A stretch of DNA of 42,947 nucleotides, from the NCBI GenBank assembly GCA_945883495.1, contig CAMCXS010000053.1, positions 1 to 42,947 on the forward strand, written 5' to 3'. This document shows, in pieces, positions 16,622 to 25,485 of this stretch. The position numbers were made by a program, and so were the translations under genes. Under the pieces are notes generated by a model. The model was not told the origin of the DNA, ran no database searches, and saw only the letters and a program-made list of their open reading frames with translations. Origin of the DNA: Akkermansia muciniphila. GTDB taxonomy: Bacteria > Verrucomicrobiota > Verrucomicrobiia > Verrucomicrobiales > DEV007. Position 1 is the first letter of the stretch. Every line of letters starts with the position of its first letter.

Positions 16622-18313
16622 TCAACGGAAGTCCGGCAGCGGACTGAATCCGTGTTCCAACTCGTGGTTCATTTGTTCCGCGTTCGCGGTGAGGGTCTCC
16701 GCCGTGAGGGCTTGGATGACTTGGGCAGCTTTGGTCAGTTCCGCGGGCGTGCTGCCGCCCGAAAGCCGCTCGCAGGAGTCGGCGAACGCGCGGGCGTCGC
16801 GTTGCGCACGTTCCGCTTCGAGGTTGGCCAAGGCGGAGCGATGGTCGAAGAGGCTAGCGGCGAAAACGCCCAGAGCCGTGCCTGCAGCGACGAGCCAGCC
16901 GACGGCGCCGGTTCCGCCCAGGATGGCTTCCGTGGCCAGGGCCAGAGCGAGCAGTGCGGTGGAGATCCAGGTCCCCGTGGCGAGCTTGCGGTAGCGTTGC
17001 TTGGCCACGTGCGCCCGGGCGGTGCGTGTCGCGAATCGCTCGGCCTCAAGGCGTAGCCACGTGGTTTTTAGATGTTGGATTCGTTCGGGGCTCGGCTTGC
17101 CGGTTGCTTCCGGTTGGGCCAAGCCCGACATCCAGAAATCAAGCGCCACGGTAAGCCAGCGCGGCGCCCGGGAGTTCAGCGGTATCTCGGCGGCTCGCAA
17201 TCCAGGCAGTCCGGAGACGCAACGGACGAAGTGCAGCCGCATCGCCTCACCCAGCGCGGTGTGATGCGTGCCTAGGTGGAGCCAACGTCCGTGGAGGAAG
17301 CGGGCCAACGCCGCCAGAAGGAGGAGCGGGAGTCCCACGCACAAAAGTAATTGGTGCACCCCGGAAGTGGTTTCCGCCGCCGCAATCAAGAGCGCTCCCG
17401 CCAAGGGCGCGCAGAGCGACCAAGCTACCTGTGCGGCACGGGCCAGCGGACGGAAGCGGGCGCCCATCGCGGTATTCATCGCGTAGCGCTCCAACGTGGC
17501 CGCTTGGCCGCGGGTCAGTTCGACCACTGCCCCTTCTGGAGCGAGTTCCGCCTTGTGCCCGGCCACCGCTTCTTCCAAGACCGGAGCCAGACGGCTCGTC
17601 CGTTGATTGAAGGCCCGGACGTGACGGGCGAACTCCGTGAAACTGGCTTTCGCCAACGTCGGTGGAAGATGTTGCCGTTTGGCCCGGCTGCCCCGGGAGA
17701 GGTCCCAAAACTCCACCGGCCCGCCGAAAACCGGGTCGTCATCCCCAATCCGTCCCTCACGCTTCCAGCGGAGCAGATGGGCGATGTCCTCGTTCTGGTC
17801 TTGACCGGGCGCGAGGCAGAGAATCACGTGGCTGTGCCGGACCAGGGTTTCCACCGGGTTGGCCTCCAGGGCAATTTCCGTCGTGAGCGAGACGGGACAG
17901 CCTGCCTTGCTCGTCACCTGACGGAGCCAGTTCGCTTGCGCGATCCTCGGCGGGACCAGCAGCCGGAAGGGCGTGGAGGGGAACTCCCGTTGCAGCCGCT
18001 CCAGGAGCGTCGAAACCGGTTCCAGGTGAGCGGCGTGACCAGGGTCTGAACCCGGCTCAATCCAAATGCCGACGACCAACGGAATGCGCTCGGGCAAAAT
18101 CGGGATTTCCGGGGGATTCGCGACCGCTTTGGCGGGGCGCGAGGCGGGGAGGACGACGGCGGGACGCGGAGAGGCGACGAGGGTTTCCACGGTGTTGGCA
18201 GGGGCAGGGAAGGATGCTAGCAGATCTTCGACGTGAAGTCTTGTCGCAACCTTCACGAGAGCGACATCAGGATCGGACTTGTAACGACCGTGGATTTCAA
18301 CGATGAGATTCAT
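16622..18313 (-). CDS. Membrane protein with degenerate SLOG-like domain and four transmembrane helices
   Basis: This is a 563-aa protein of unestablished function. Residues 1-75 are a low-complexity lead. About 77-210 resembles the Rossmann-like SLOG nucleotide-sensor domain seen in many bacterial proteins with the pattern IPLVVGVTGHRD; here it reads IPLVVGIWIEPG, so the usual phosphate-binding THRD-type residues are lost, although the later VILCLAPGQ strand remains. A helical linker (220-290) leads to two hydrophobic pairs, about 294-312/320-338 and 447-465/470-487, with an amphipathic stretch between (355-440). This layout recalls SLOG proteins joined to 2TM SLATT/DUF4231-like domains, some of which are thought to act in nucleotide-signalled immunity. 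The assignment rests on pattern resemblance only. It diverges from lysR and precedes proC by 31 bp. Confidence 0.6.
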   Translation of the reverse strand: MNLIVEIHGRYKSDPDVALVKVATRLHVEDLLASFPAPANTVETLVASPRPAVVLPASRPAKAVANPPEIPILPERIPLVVGIWIEPGSDPGHAAHLEPVSTLLERLQREFPSTPFRLLVPPRIAQANWLRQVTSKAGCPVSLTTEIALEANPVETLVRHSHVILCLAPGQDQNEDIAHLLRWKREGRIGDDDPVFGGPVEFWDLSRGSRAKRQHLPPTLAKASFTEFARHVRAFNQRTSRLAPVLEEAVAGHKAELAPEGAVVELTRGQAATLERYAMNTAMGARFRPLARAAQVAWSLCAPLAGALLIAAAETTSGVHQLLLCVGLPLLLLAALARFLHGRWLHLGTHHTALGEAMRLHFVRCVSGLPGLRAAEIPLNSRAPRWLTVALDFWMSGLAQPEATGKPSPERIQHLKTTWLRLEAERFATRTARAHVAKQRYRKLATGTWISTALLALALATEAILGGTGAVGWLVAAGTALGVFAASLFDHRSALANLEAERAQRDARAFADSCERLSGGSTPAELTKAAQVIQALTAETLTANAEQMNHELEHGFSPLPDFR

Positions 18314-18328
18314 GCCGCACTGGCATCG

Positions 18329-19231
18329 ATGGAACTACGTCACCTGCGCTACTTTCAGGCCGTCGCCGAGGAACTGAGCTACTCCAAGGCGGCTCGGCGG
18401 CTACGGATCGCCCAACCGGCCTTAAGCCGGGCGGTGCAAGAGATCGAGCAAGAGTTGGGGGGGATGCTTTTCGATCGCGGCCGACGGACCATTCGACTAA
18501 CCCCGGCTGGCGCGGTGCTCTTGCGGGACACTGGGTTGGTGTTTGAGCAGATCGACGACATGGTGCGGCGCGTGCGGCGCACGGCGGCGGGGGAGGAAGG
18601 GGAGTTGCGGCTGGGCTACATCGGGCCACCGACGCGTGGGTTTCTTGGCGCGCTGCTGAAAGCGTACCGGCAACGCCACCCCAAGGTCACCGTCGTCTTG
18701 GAAGAGCGAACGCCGGAACGCGTGGCCGAAATGGTCTCGAAAGGGCGGCTTTCGATCGGGTTGACCCGGCCGGTGTTGGCGGCGGATTCGTTGGGATTGA
18801 AGTCGTTGACCCTCTGGGAAGAGCCGTTCGCGGCCTTGGTCGCGGAAGATCATCCGCTGGCGGGACGGGGCAGCTTGGCGTGGCGGGATTTGGCGGGCCT
18901 GCCGGTGATTCTTCTGGCTCGCCGGGAAGGGGCGAGCTCTCACGACACCATTTGGGCGGCGTGCGAAGAAGCGGGATTTCACCCCAAAATTGCCCATGCG
19001 CCGAGCGTGATAGGCACCGTGTTGCAATACGTGGAAGCCGGGGCCGGGATCGGTGTGGTGCCGGCCAGTGTTTTGCCGCAGTCCGCCTCCGTGCGGATGT
19101 TGGCCCTGGAACCATCGCGCGGGGTGCCCTTGGTAATGGTGTGGGCAGAGGAGGGGAACGATCCGGCTGTCACCGCCTTCCGGGAATTGGTCCGGCAGTG
19201 GCTCGATGAGGGGAACTTGCGGCCACCTTGA
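18329..19231 (+). CDS. LysR-family transcriptional regulator
   Basis: This 300-aa regulator has the N-terminal winged helix-turn-helix (MELRHLRYFQAVAEELSYSKAARRLRIAQPALSRAVQEIEQELG in outline, residues 1-45) and a C-terminal periplasmic-binding-like effector domain with the usual LRLGYIGP opening. I chose ATG 18329 because LysR proteins begin a few residues before the RYF segment; the frame extends to 18233, which would overlap the divergent gene. The start codons of lysR and the SLOG-like gene are only 15 bp apart, so their promoters must overlap each other's coding sequence or transcripts. LysR proteins often control the divergent gene, but the effector is unknown. It is convergent with the receiver gene. 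Confidence 0.92.
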   Translation: MELRHLRYFQAVAEELSYSKAARRLRIAQPALSRAVQEIEQELGGMLFDRGRRTIRLTPAGAVLLRDTGLVFEQIDDMVRRVRRTAAGEEGELRLGYIGPPTRGFLGALLKAYRQRHPKVTVVLEERTPERVAEMVSKGRLSIGLTRPVLAADSLGLKSLTLWEEPFAALVAEDHPLAGRGSLAWRDLAGLPVILLARREGASSHDTIWAACEEAGFHPKIAHAPSVIGTVLQYVEAGAGIGVVPASVLPQSASVRMLALEPSRGVPLVMVWAEEGNDPAVTAFRELVRQWLDEGNLRPP

Positions 19232-19238
19232 TTCCGGT

Positions 19239-19619
19239 TTAGGACTGCGCGAGCGCCTCATCCATGACCCGGGTCAGCATGGCCAAATCGACTGGCTTGG
19301 GGAGCACGTTGAGATTCGCGGATTGCGCCACGGCTTGAGGCCCGGTGTCGCCCCGTGAGACCAGGGCGGTGAGCATGATGACCGGCACGTGTTTGAGGTC
19401 GGGATCGTCGCTGAACCGGGCCAGGAGATCCCCTCCGTCCAGTCCGGGCATGACCACGTCCAAGAGGATGACATCCGGGCGGAAACTGCGCGCCGTTGAG
19501 TGGGCTCGCATCGAGTTGTTCTCCACCATAACCTGGTATTTCCCGGATTTCTCCAGGTTCATCTTGAGGAGCCGGGTGAACCCTTCCTCGTCATCGATCA
19601 ACAGGACCTTCTGGCTCAT
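19239..19619 (-). CDS. Stand-alone response regulator receiver protein
   Basis: This 126-aa protein is a single CheY-like receiver domain with no output domain. The acidic pair Asp9-Asp10, the phospho-acceptor Asp54 in LLDVVMPG, Thr84 in MLTA and Lys108 in PKPVD are all in place, so it should be phosphorylated normally. Single-domain receivers act by protein-protein contact, in chemotaxis, phosphorelays or stress switches. No histidine kinase is in the window, so the partner is unknown. It is convergent with lysR (7 bp gap), and its upstream side faces the SUMF1-domain gene. Confidence 0.9.
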   Translation of the reverse strand: MSQKVLLIDDEEGFTRLLKMNLEKSGKYQVMVENNSMRAHSTARSFRPDVILLDVVMPGLDGGDLLARFSDDPDLKHVPVIMLTALVSRGDTGPQAVAQSANLNVLPKPVDLAMLTRVMDEALAQS

Positions 19620-19768
19620 GGCGGTCGATCGTTTCAGGTTGGAGCAGCGTTGTCAATTCTCCCATGAGCGGAGGGGGCAAGGCAGGTGTGGCGGCCTGAG
19701 GCGGAGCTCCCAAGAATTCCGATCGAACTTGCTGGCAATCTTCGGGATGATGGCTAGGCTTTTTTGCC

Positions 19769-21037
19769 ATGAATCCTCTCGCCATTGCCCTCGCCAGTCT
19801 GCTGATGCTGGCTACCGCCTGCGCGGGCTTGGTGGAGGTTGAGAACCAATACCGGGCGGAGTATGAGCTGAAAGTGCGGGCGAAGCACGCCGCCGCCGTG
19901 GCGGAATTGGATGAGAAATACGCTGGGGCGCTCGAGCGGGCTTTGGGAGACGCGAGCAAGGCGGGCCGACTCGAAGCGGCTGTGGCTCTGAAAACCGAAA
20001 TCCAGCGGATACAGGAGAAGGGGGCTTTCCCAGCGGAGGACGAAGGTGCCTCTCCGGAGGTGGCGCAGTTCCGGCAAACCTACCGGACTCAATCGGAGAA
20101 ACTCGTAATCGAGCGGGAGAGAATGACTTCCCCGATCGTTCAGGAATTTGGAATGGCCTTGGTCGCCTTGCAGAACGAGCTGACTCAGGCCGGTAAATTG
20201 GAGGACGCCTTGGTGGTAAGGAATTATATCGCAGCCGGGATTTACAAGAATCTGACGGGAGGGGCGATGGCGGTTGAACCCTCCTCCGCCACGCCGGAGC
20301 GGCCGTTCGCGAACAGCTTGGGGATGAAATTCGTGCCCGTGCCGGTCGTGGGCGGTCCGACTGCAGGGAAAGCGATTCTTTTCTGCATTTGGGAGACGCG
20401 GGTCCAGGATTATGAGACGTTTGTCAACGAGACTAAAGTTCCCTGGCCCAAGCCGAGTTTCCCTCAGGGGCCGGACCACCCAGCGGTCAATGTTACCTGG
20501 GACGATGCCAACGCCTTTTGTGTCTGGTTGACGGAAGCTGAGCGAGGCAAACGCAAGATAGGCCCGAACGATCTCTACCGTTTGCCGAGCGACCACGAGT
20601 GGAGTTGCGCGCTGGGGCTGGGGAAGGACGAAGACGCCTCCAAAATGCCTGCGGACAAGGACGGAAGAGTTCCGGGGTTTCCCTGGGGCAAGGACTTTCC
20701 GCCCCCACCCAAATATGGAAACTTCAAGTGGTCGGTGCCTGGGGGGGATGACGATGGCTTTACCAGCACGGCGCCGGTGGGGAGTTTCCAGGTAAGTGCG
20801 CTTGGGCTCTATGACCTGAGCGGAAATGTCTGGGAGTGGTGCGAGGATTGTTACAAATCAGACTCCCCAGCCAAGCGGGTGTTGCGCGGCGGTTCCTGGG
20901 GGGCGGATGGTGGATTTTACCTGGGATCGTCGCGGCGCGACAACCAGAACCCAGGAAACCGGAGTGATCGGATGGGGTTCCGTTGTGCGTTGGAGGCCGG
21001 GAGTGACGGGCTCACGCGGAGGGACTGCGGTTATTGA
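19769..21037 (+). CDS. Secreted SUMF1/formylglycine-generating-enzyme-like domain protein
   Basis: This 422-aa exported protein starts with a signal peptide (residues 1-18, possible but weak lipobox around ATAC). A helical coiled-coil-like region follows (about 25-165: AELDEKYAGALERALGDASKAGRLEAAVALKTEIQRI). The C-terminal domain (about 180-415) is a SUMF1 domain: FANSLGMKFVPVP, WETRVQDYETFV, HPAVNVTWDDANAFCVWLT, YRLPSDHEW, GLYDLSGNVWEWCED, VLRGGSW and DRMGFRCA. These blocks occur in many Verrucomicrobiota proteins that are not true formylglycine-generating enzymes. The copper-binding cysteine pair of real FGEs is not evident, so I do not claim sulfatase activation. The helical-plus-SUMF1 design is common in this phylum; its role is unknown. 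Confidence 0.85.
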   Translation: MNPLAIALASLLMLATACAGLVEVENQYRAEYELKVRAKHAAAVAELDEKYAGALERALGDASKAGRLEAAVALKTEIQRIQEKGAFPAEDEGASPEVAQFRQTYRTQSEKLVIERERMTSPIVQEFGMALVALQNELTQAGKLEDALVVRNYIAAGIYKNLTGGAMAVEPSSATPERPFANSLGMKFVPVPVVGGPTAGKAILFCIWETRVQDYETFVNETKVPWPKPSFPQGPDHPAVNVTWDDANAFCVWLTEAERGKRKIGPNDLYRLPSDHEWSCALGLGKDEDASKMPADKDGRVPGFPWGKDFPPPPKYGNFKWSVPGGDDDGFTSTAPVGSFQVSALGLYDLSGNVWEWCEDCYKSDSPAKRVLRGGSWGADGGFYLGSSRRDNQNPGNRSDRMGFRCALEAGSDGLTRRDCGY

Positions 21038-21182
21038 CTGCCGGAAAGGCTGTTCGCGCCGCATCCCCGTACAGGTGAAGGCGTCTTTTTGCCAACATCG
21101 TCCTTTCTAGTTCTTCGCGTCTCTGCGCCTGGCCTGAGAACGCAGTTGCTCCGGGTGTGATGTTCCCTTTTCCGGTTCTAGG

Positions 21183-22838
21183 CTAATGGGTGCAATACAT
21201 CGGCCCGTAAAACGTCTCGTAACGCCGGAACCAAAGAAATTTCCGTAACAGCAACGGAATTGGCTCATTCAGCCGCTCGTCCCCGGTGACATTGCCAACT
21301 TGTCGCTCGAACTTCAGTTCTTCTCCGTGCCGACGATACACCAAGCGGACATTGCCTTCGTATTCGCTCACGAGTCGACGCAGTTCGAAGTAGGGAAATA
21401 TTTTGCCGTGGTTCGCGAAGTGTTGCAATCTGGTTGGGCTGCCGGTCGGGTCCAGGAGATCTGGTTCTGACTTCACCAGTTCCACGAGATCCCGTTGGTA
21501 GCCGAAGTGGTCGACCCGCTTGAGGAACAGGTGATTCCCAAACGCCTCGCTCCGCAGGTTGCTGTACATCGAGAAGCAGGTCTGCGTCTTCAGGCCGATC
21601 CACGGATTGAGCCCGTTCCCCAGGACCAACAGGACGGCCAGCCAAGCCACTGACCCCGCCGGGCGGTGGGGCCATTCCAGCGATTCATGGCGTACGCGCC
21701 AACTCGCTGCGACGTGCGTCCCGCCCGACCAGAGCCCAAAGATGGCCCAAAGCCAAAAGCCGATCCGGTTCGCCACCTCAAAGGTATCCCGCGTCCGGCC
21801 CAAGACCGTATAGCAGATGGCCTGCGAGAGCACCCCAGCCAGGAACACCGCGATGACGATCCGTGGCAGCCACGTCTCGAGGGAAACGGGGCAGCGCCTG
21901 CGTAGCCACGCCAGTTGGGCTCGAGTCAACCGCTGCCACTCCGCCACCGCCGTCGCCGGGAGGAAGAGGAAGTAGAGCGCAAACAAGAGGGCGCTGAAGC
22001 TGTAAATCCCGCCCGCCGGATGAATCGAAAGCCAGAGGTGAAAGAGCACGCCGAGGAGAAAGCCAAACGGTCGCGTGCGCCGGATCAGCAGCAGGACGGG
22101 GATGCCAAACTCCAACGCCAGCGATCCGTAAATCGCACCGTAGAGAGCCCAATCCGCCGTGGGCAGGAAGGGCAGGAACGAGGCCATGTCCCGGTGCAGA
22201 TCCGCTCCGCAACTCACCTCTGGATTCAGGTAATCCCAGTTCAGCTTCTGGATGGCCGCCCACCAGTAGACGATCACCGCCTGGACCCGCAGAATGGGAG
22301 ACACTCGGGCGATGATTTCTTCTCCGCCACGCGGTTGCGGAGGCCGGCCCGCCAACGCTTGGCCTAGCCCCAACAGCAATACGCCGCTGGTGGCGCCTCC
22401 GAGGAGCGGATTGCGTGGCGCTTCCGTGGCCATCAGGAAGGCCGCCTTGGCCCCGCCGGCCACGAAGAAGGCACGGAACCGGCGGACGAACTCCCGTTCA
22501 ATCAGCACCCAGCCCGGAAACCCCAAGCCCGCTTGGCTTACCACCCCAATAGTGACGATGAGGATGGTGACGTTGAGCATGCCCTCAAAGAGCATGTGGT
22601 TCGGCACGAACGGCAGCTTTTGCCAGAGATTCAGCAGCGAAAACACTAGCAAGGCGCTGAATCGAACCACGCAGCGCGGTTCCAGTACCACCAAACAGGT
22701 CGCGAACGTCAGCAGCCATCCCTCCCAGGTTTGCAACCAGAAGGTAAAGGAGAGCTGATGGACCAGCGTGGCCAGCGCCCAAAGCAAGGCGAAACAGGGA
22801 AACATCCCGGCAGCCCGTGCGGAACGGGTATCGAACAT
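21183..22838 (-). CDS. HTTM-like integral membrane protein
   Basis: This 551-aa protein has many hydrophobic segments in its first 400 residues (for example ALLWALATLVHQLSF, GWLLTFATCLVVL, MLNVTILIVTIGVV, ALEFGIPVLLLI, FGFLLGVLFHLWLSI, FSALLFALYFLFLP) and a soluble C-terminal tail of about 130 residues. The segment VIVYWWAAIQKLNWDYLN, and the later EFGIPVLL and FHLWLSIH, match the pattern of HTTM proteins, relatives of vitamin K-dependent gamma-carboxylase. The catalytic function in bacterial HTTM proteins is mostly unknown. It begins 89 bp downstream of the glyoxalase-like gene's stop on the same strand. Confidence 0.75.
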   Translation of the reverse strand: MFDTRSARAAGMFPCFALLWALATLVHQLSFTFWLQTWEGWLLTFATCLVVLEPRCVVRFSALLVFSLLNLWQKLPFVPNHMLFEGMLNVTILIVTIGVVSQAGLGFPGWVLIEREFVRRFRAFFVAGGAKAAFLMATEAPRNPLLGGATSGVLLLGLGQALAGRPPQPRGGEEIIARVSPILRVQAVIVYWWAAIQKLNWDYLNPEVSCGADLHRDMASFLPFLPTADWALYGAIYGSLALEFGIPVLLLIRRTRPFGFLLGVLFHLWLSIHPAGGIYSFSALLFALYFLFLPATAVAEWQRLTRAQLAWLRRRCPVSLETWLPRIVIAVFLAGVLSQAICYTVLGRTRDTFEVANRIGFWLWAIFGLWSGGTHVAASWRVRHESLEWPHRPAGSVAWLAVLLVLGNGLNPWIGLKTQTCFSMYSNLRSEAFGNHLFLKRVDHFGYQRDLVELVKSEPDLLDPTGSPTRLQHFANHGKIFPYFELRRLVSEYEGNVRLVYRRHGEELKFERQVGNVTGDERLNEPIPLLLRKFLWFRRYETFYGPMYCTH

Positions 22839-22927
22839 GAAGAGGGAAGCTCAGGCTAAGACGGAATTTCTGCTGAACGCATTCCGCCCATATTTTTCCA
22901 TCGCTTCCATCCCCACTCTTTCGGAAC

Positions 22928-23311
22928 TCATTTGCGCTCCAGGATTTCCACTTCGTAACCGTCGGGATCCGTCACGAACGCCATCTTCGACTTCGCGCCC
23001 GAAGGGAATGCCTGCCGCCAGTCGCCCGGCCAAACGTCAATCCCCGCCTTCTCCAAACCATCGCAATATTCTACGATGTCCGGCACCCCAAGCGCGGTAT
23101 GCATCAAGTCCTCGGGGAAGGACACCTTGAACTCCGGGGAGTAACACAATTCCATGAAGTGGTCGTTTCCCTCCAATTCGAGAAACGCGAGTTGATTGCC
23201 GGCCGGAGACTTGTCCGTCCGTCGGCCCAGCCGATATCCAAGTTTCTCGTAAAAGGCGATGCTCCGGTCCAAGTCCGCCACCCGGATGCGCGTATGCAGG
23301 AATTTGATCAT
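22928..23311 (-). CDS. VOC-family (glyoxalase I-like) protein
   Basis: This 127-aa protein has two beta-alpha-beta-beta-beta modules of the vicinal oxygen chelate superfamily. Metal ligands are where glyoxalase I has them: His6 in FLHTRIRV, Glu54 in HFMELCY, His71 in MHTALGV and Glu122 in the DPDGYEVE end. RSIAFYEKLGYRL is also typical. It may be lactoylglutathione lyase, detoxifying methylglyoxal, or a related VOC enzyme. It starts two bases after the hflC stop on the same strand, so it is surely in one transcript with hflK and hflC. Confidence 0.9.
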   Translation of the reverse strand: MIKFLHTRIRVADLDRSIAFYEKLGYRLGRRTDKSPAGNQLAFLELEGNDHFMELCYSPEFKVSFPEDLMHTALGVPDIVEYCDGLEKAGIDVWPGDWRQAFPSGAKSKMAFVTDPDGYEVEILERK

Positions 23312-23313
23312 GA

Positions 23314-24351
23314 TTATCTATCTCGTAGAAACGGCGGCAATTCGCCGTCGGGGTTAAAGGCCGGGCTCGTCACCTTCTTGCGGCTCGCCGGCTCCATGGA
23401 TTTGAGGAATTGAAAGATGTCGCTGTCCGTGGAGAGCACCAGCGTTGTGTCCTGCCCGAGCAACGTCCGGTAAACTTCCATGGTCTGCACGAATTGATAG
23501 AACTCCGCCGCTTCGGGCGACGAGTTGTAAGCATCCGCATAAATCCGTGCCGCCTCCGCGTCCGCCTTGCCTTTGATCGTCTCGACTTCTTTGTAGGCGC
23601 CCGACTCGATGTCCTTCAACTCGCGATCTTTTTCCCCAAGAATCCGGTCGGCCTCGCCATCTCCCTCGGACCGGAAACGCTCCGCGATCCGCGCTCGCTC
23701 GCTGACCATCCGGCTGTAAATGGTGGTTTCTACCTCGGGCTGGTAGTTCACCCGCTTCAATTGGACATCGAGCAATTCGATCCCCCATGGTTTTGCCTTG
23801 AGCTTCTCCACCGCCCGGGTGCGGATTTCTTCCTCGATCTTGGCGCGGCCATAACGGATCGCTCGTAGTTGGCTGGTTTCACCCAGGTTGGTGGACGCGA
23901 TATCCGTCACCTGTGCTTTCCGGTCGACTTCGGAACGAATGATCTCCGCCGCTTCGTGACTGCCGACGGTTTTTGGGATTTCGCTACCAAGGATATCGTC
24001 TAAGCGAGACCGCGCACTGCGGATGTCTCGCACGTTTTCGACGAATGCCAACGGATCCGAAATCCGCCAGCGTCCATATGCATCCACGATGATATTGGTT
24101 TTGTCCTTGGTGGGCATTTCCCGGGAGGGACCGTCCCACTCCAGCACGCGCTTCTCTAAACGGATGACCTGATGGACCAGAGGCATCTTGAAATGCAAGC
24201 CGGCGGTCAGGACCGGTTGCCCCACTGGAAGACCGCCTTGGGTAACAATAACTTGCTCGGTCATGTCGACGGTATACACGCCGTCGAACGCGACCAATAC
24301 GAGGAGAAGGACCGCGACCAGCAGTCCGAGGGTTCCTGAAAGTTTGTTCAT
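23314..24351 (-). CDS. hflC: HflC, SPFH-family membrane protein
   Basis: HflC and HflK form a large membrane-anchored cage that surrounds the FtsH protease and modulates it. This 345-aa protein has one N-terminal membrane helix (about 6-23, LGLLVAVLLLVLVAFDGVY) followed by the SPFH/band-7 domain and a long helical tail (GEADRILGEKDRELKDIESGAYKEVE and KGKADAEAARIYADAY). That tail and the phrase AEFYQFVQTMEVYRTLL are typical HflC features. Its ATG overlaps the hflK stop by 4 bp, the usual translational coupling. FtsH is not encoded here. Confidence 0.93.
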   Translation of the reverse strand: MNKLSGTLGLLVAVLLLVLVAFDGVYTVDMTEQVIVTQGGLPVGQPVLTAGLHFKMPLVHQVIRLEKRVLEWDGPSREMPTKDKTNIIVDAYGRWRISDPLAFVENVRDIRSARSRLDDILGSEIPKTVGSHEAAEIIRSEVDRKAQVTDIASTNLGETSQLRAIRYGRAKIEEEIRTRAVEKLKAKPWGIELLDVQLKRVNYQPEVETTIYSRMVSERARIAERFRSEGDGEADRILGEKDRELKDIESGAYKEVETIKGKADAEAARIYADAYNSSPEAAEFYQFVQTMEVYRTLLGQDTTLVLSTDSDIFQFLKSMEPASRKKVTSPAFNPDGELPPFLRDR

Positions 24352-25331
24352 TTCGATTTTCCTTTAGAGTTTCCATCACCGAGTTGGAGCAGCGGCAATG
24401 CCTGCGTCCCGCTCTCGTCGATAATCACCTTTTTGCCTAGGCTCGGCAGCACCTCGCCCAGGGTTTCCAAATAGATCCGCCGTTTCGTAATTTCAGGAGA
24501 TCGCTGGTACTCGGTGAGGAGCGCCTTGAACTTCGCGACATCTCCCTCGGCTTCATTGATCCGTTTGGATTGATATCCCAAGGCTTCATTAATCATTTTC
24601 TGCGCGGTTCCTTTCATCCGCGGCACGGCGGTTTCGTATTCGCGCTGGGCGACGTTGATCTTCTGCTGGCGCTCTTGCTGCGCCTTGTTCACATCGTTGA
24701 ACGAAGGCTGGACCGCCAGTGGTGGATCCACGAAGCGTAATTGCACCAAGTCAATGGCGATGCCCATGTCATAGGATTGCGTGATCTCGCGCAATTGCTC
24801 GACGGCTTCCCGTTCGATTTCGTCTTTGCCCACCGTGATCACCTCATCCACGGTCCGATCGCCAATCACCGAGCGCATTACCGCTTCCGCCGCATCGCGC
24901 AGGGTCTCTTCAGGCTGATGAACGTTGAAGAGGTAAGAGAGGGCATCCTGAATGGTATATTGCACCACCCACTGCACGAGAACGGCATTGAGATCGCCCG
25001 TGACCATGTTCTGCTCGAACTTCTGCTCTTCCCAACTCGATGACTGATAGCGATTCGTGCTGCCTTCCGAACCGAACCCGAACTCCATTTTCATCTGGCG
25101 CCGCGTCGGGACGATGGTCGCTTCTTCAATGCCGAGCGGCAGCTTCAGGTTGAAGCCGCGGTCCGCTTGACGGACATAATTTCCGAAGCGGGTCACGATC
25201 GCGACCGAATCCACCGGCACGGTATAGACGGAACTCGTGATGCCCCAAATGGCCAGCAGAGCGAGGAGTCCCCCCGCGAGCTTGCCAATGGAGATGTCGA
25301 TTTGCGGAGCGGAAGAAGCTCGACGGTTCAT
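24348..25331 (-). CDS. hflK: HflK, SPFH-family membrane protein
   Basis: This 327-aa protein is the HflK partner. It has a short N-terminal cytoplasmic stretch, a membrane helix (about 15-38, LAGGLLALLAIWGITSSVYTV), the band-7 domain starting with VDSVAIVTRFGNYVR, and a helical region (ERQQKINVAQREYETAVPRMKGTAQKMINEALGY) leading to RIYLETLGEVLPSLGKKVI. It lacks the Gly-rich N-terminus of E. coli HflK, as do many bacterial homologues. It overlaps hflC by 4 bp. The 154 bases upstream, before the lipoprotein gene, could carry its promoter; none was identified. Confidence 0.92.
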   Translation of the reverse strand: MNRRASSAPQIDISIGKLAGGLLALLAIWGITSSVYTVPVDSVAIVTRFGNYVRQADRGFNLKLPLGIEEATIVPTRRQMKMEFGFGSEGSTNRYQSSSWEEQKFEQNMVTGDLNAVLVQWVVQYTIQDALSYLFNVHQPEETLRDAAEAVMRSVIGDRTVDEVITVGKDEIEREAVEQLREITQSYDMGIAIDLVQLRFVDPPLAVQPSFNDVNKAQQERQQKINVAQREYETAVPRMKGTAQKMINEALGYQSKRINEAEGDVAKFKALLTEYQRSPEITKRRIYLETLGEVLPSLGKKVIIDESGTQALPLLQLGDGNSKGKSK

Positions 25332-25485
25332 GGTGTTTTCTGGGCGTTTGCGGAAACCTCAATCCATTCGGCCATCGAGCCGCTGATTTTCCGGATTGGG
25401 TCTTCAGCACCCAATCTTTGGCAGGCAGGACGGCCTGTCCATTGCAAAGAGGGAGTTCCCGAGTAGTGGCGTCTGTCCCGGAACC

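Noticed and set aside
19769-21037. A true formylglycine-generating enzyme serving the sulfatase
   Set aside because: It has the SUMF1 blocks but not the expected active-site cysteine pair, and it lies far from the sulfatase. Such domains in this phylum are mostly non-FGE.
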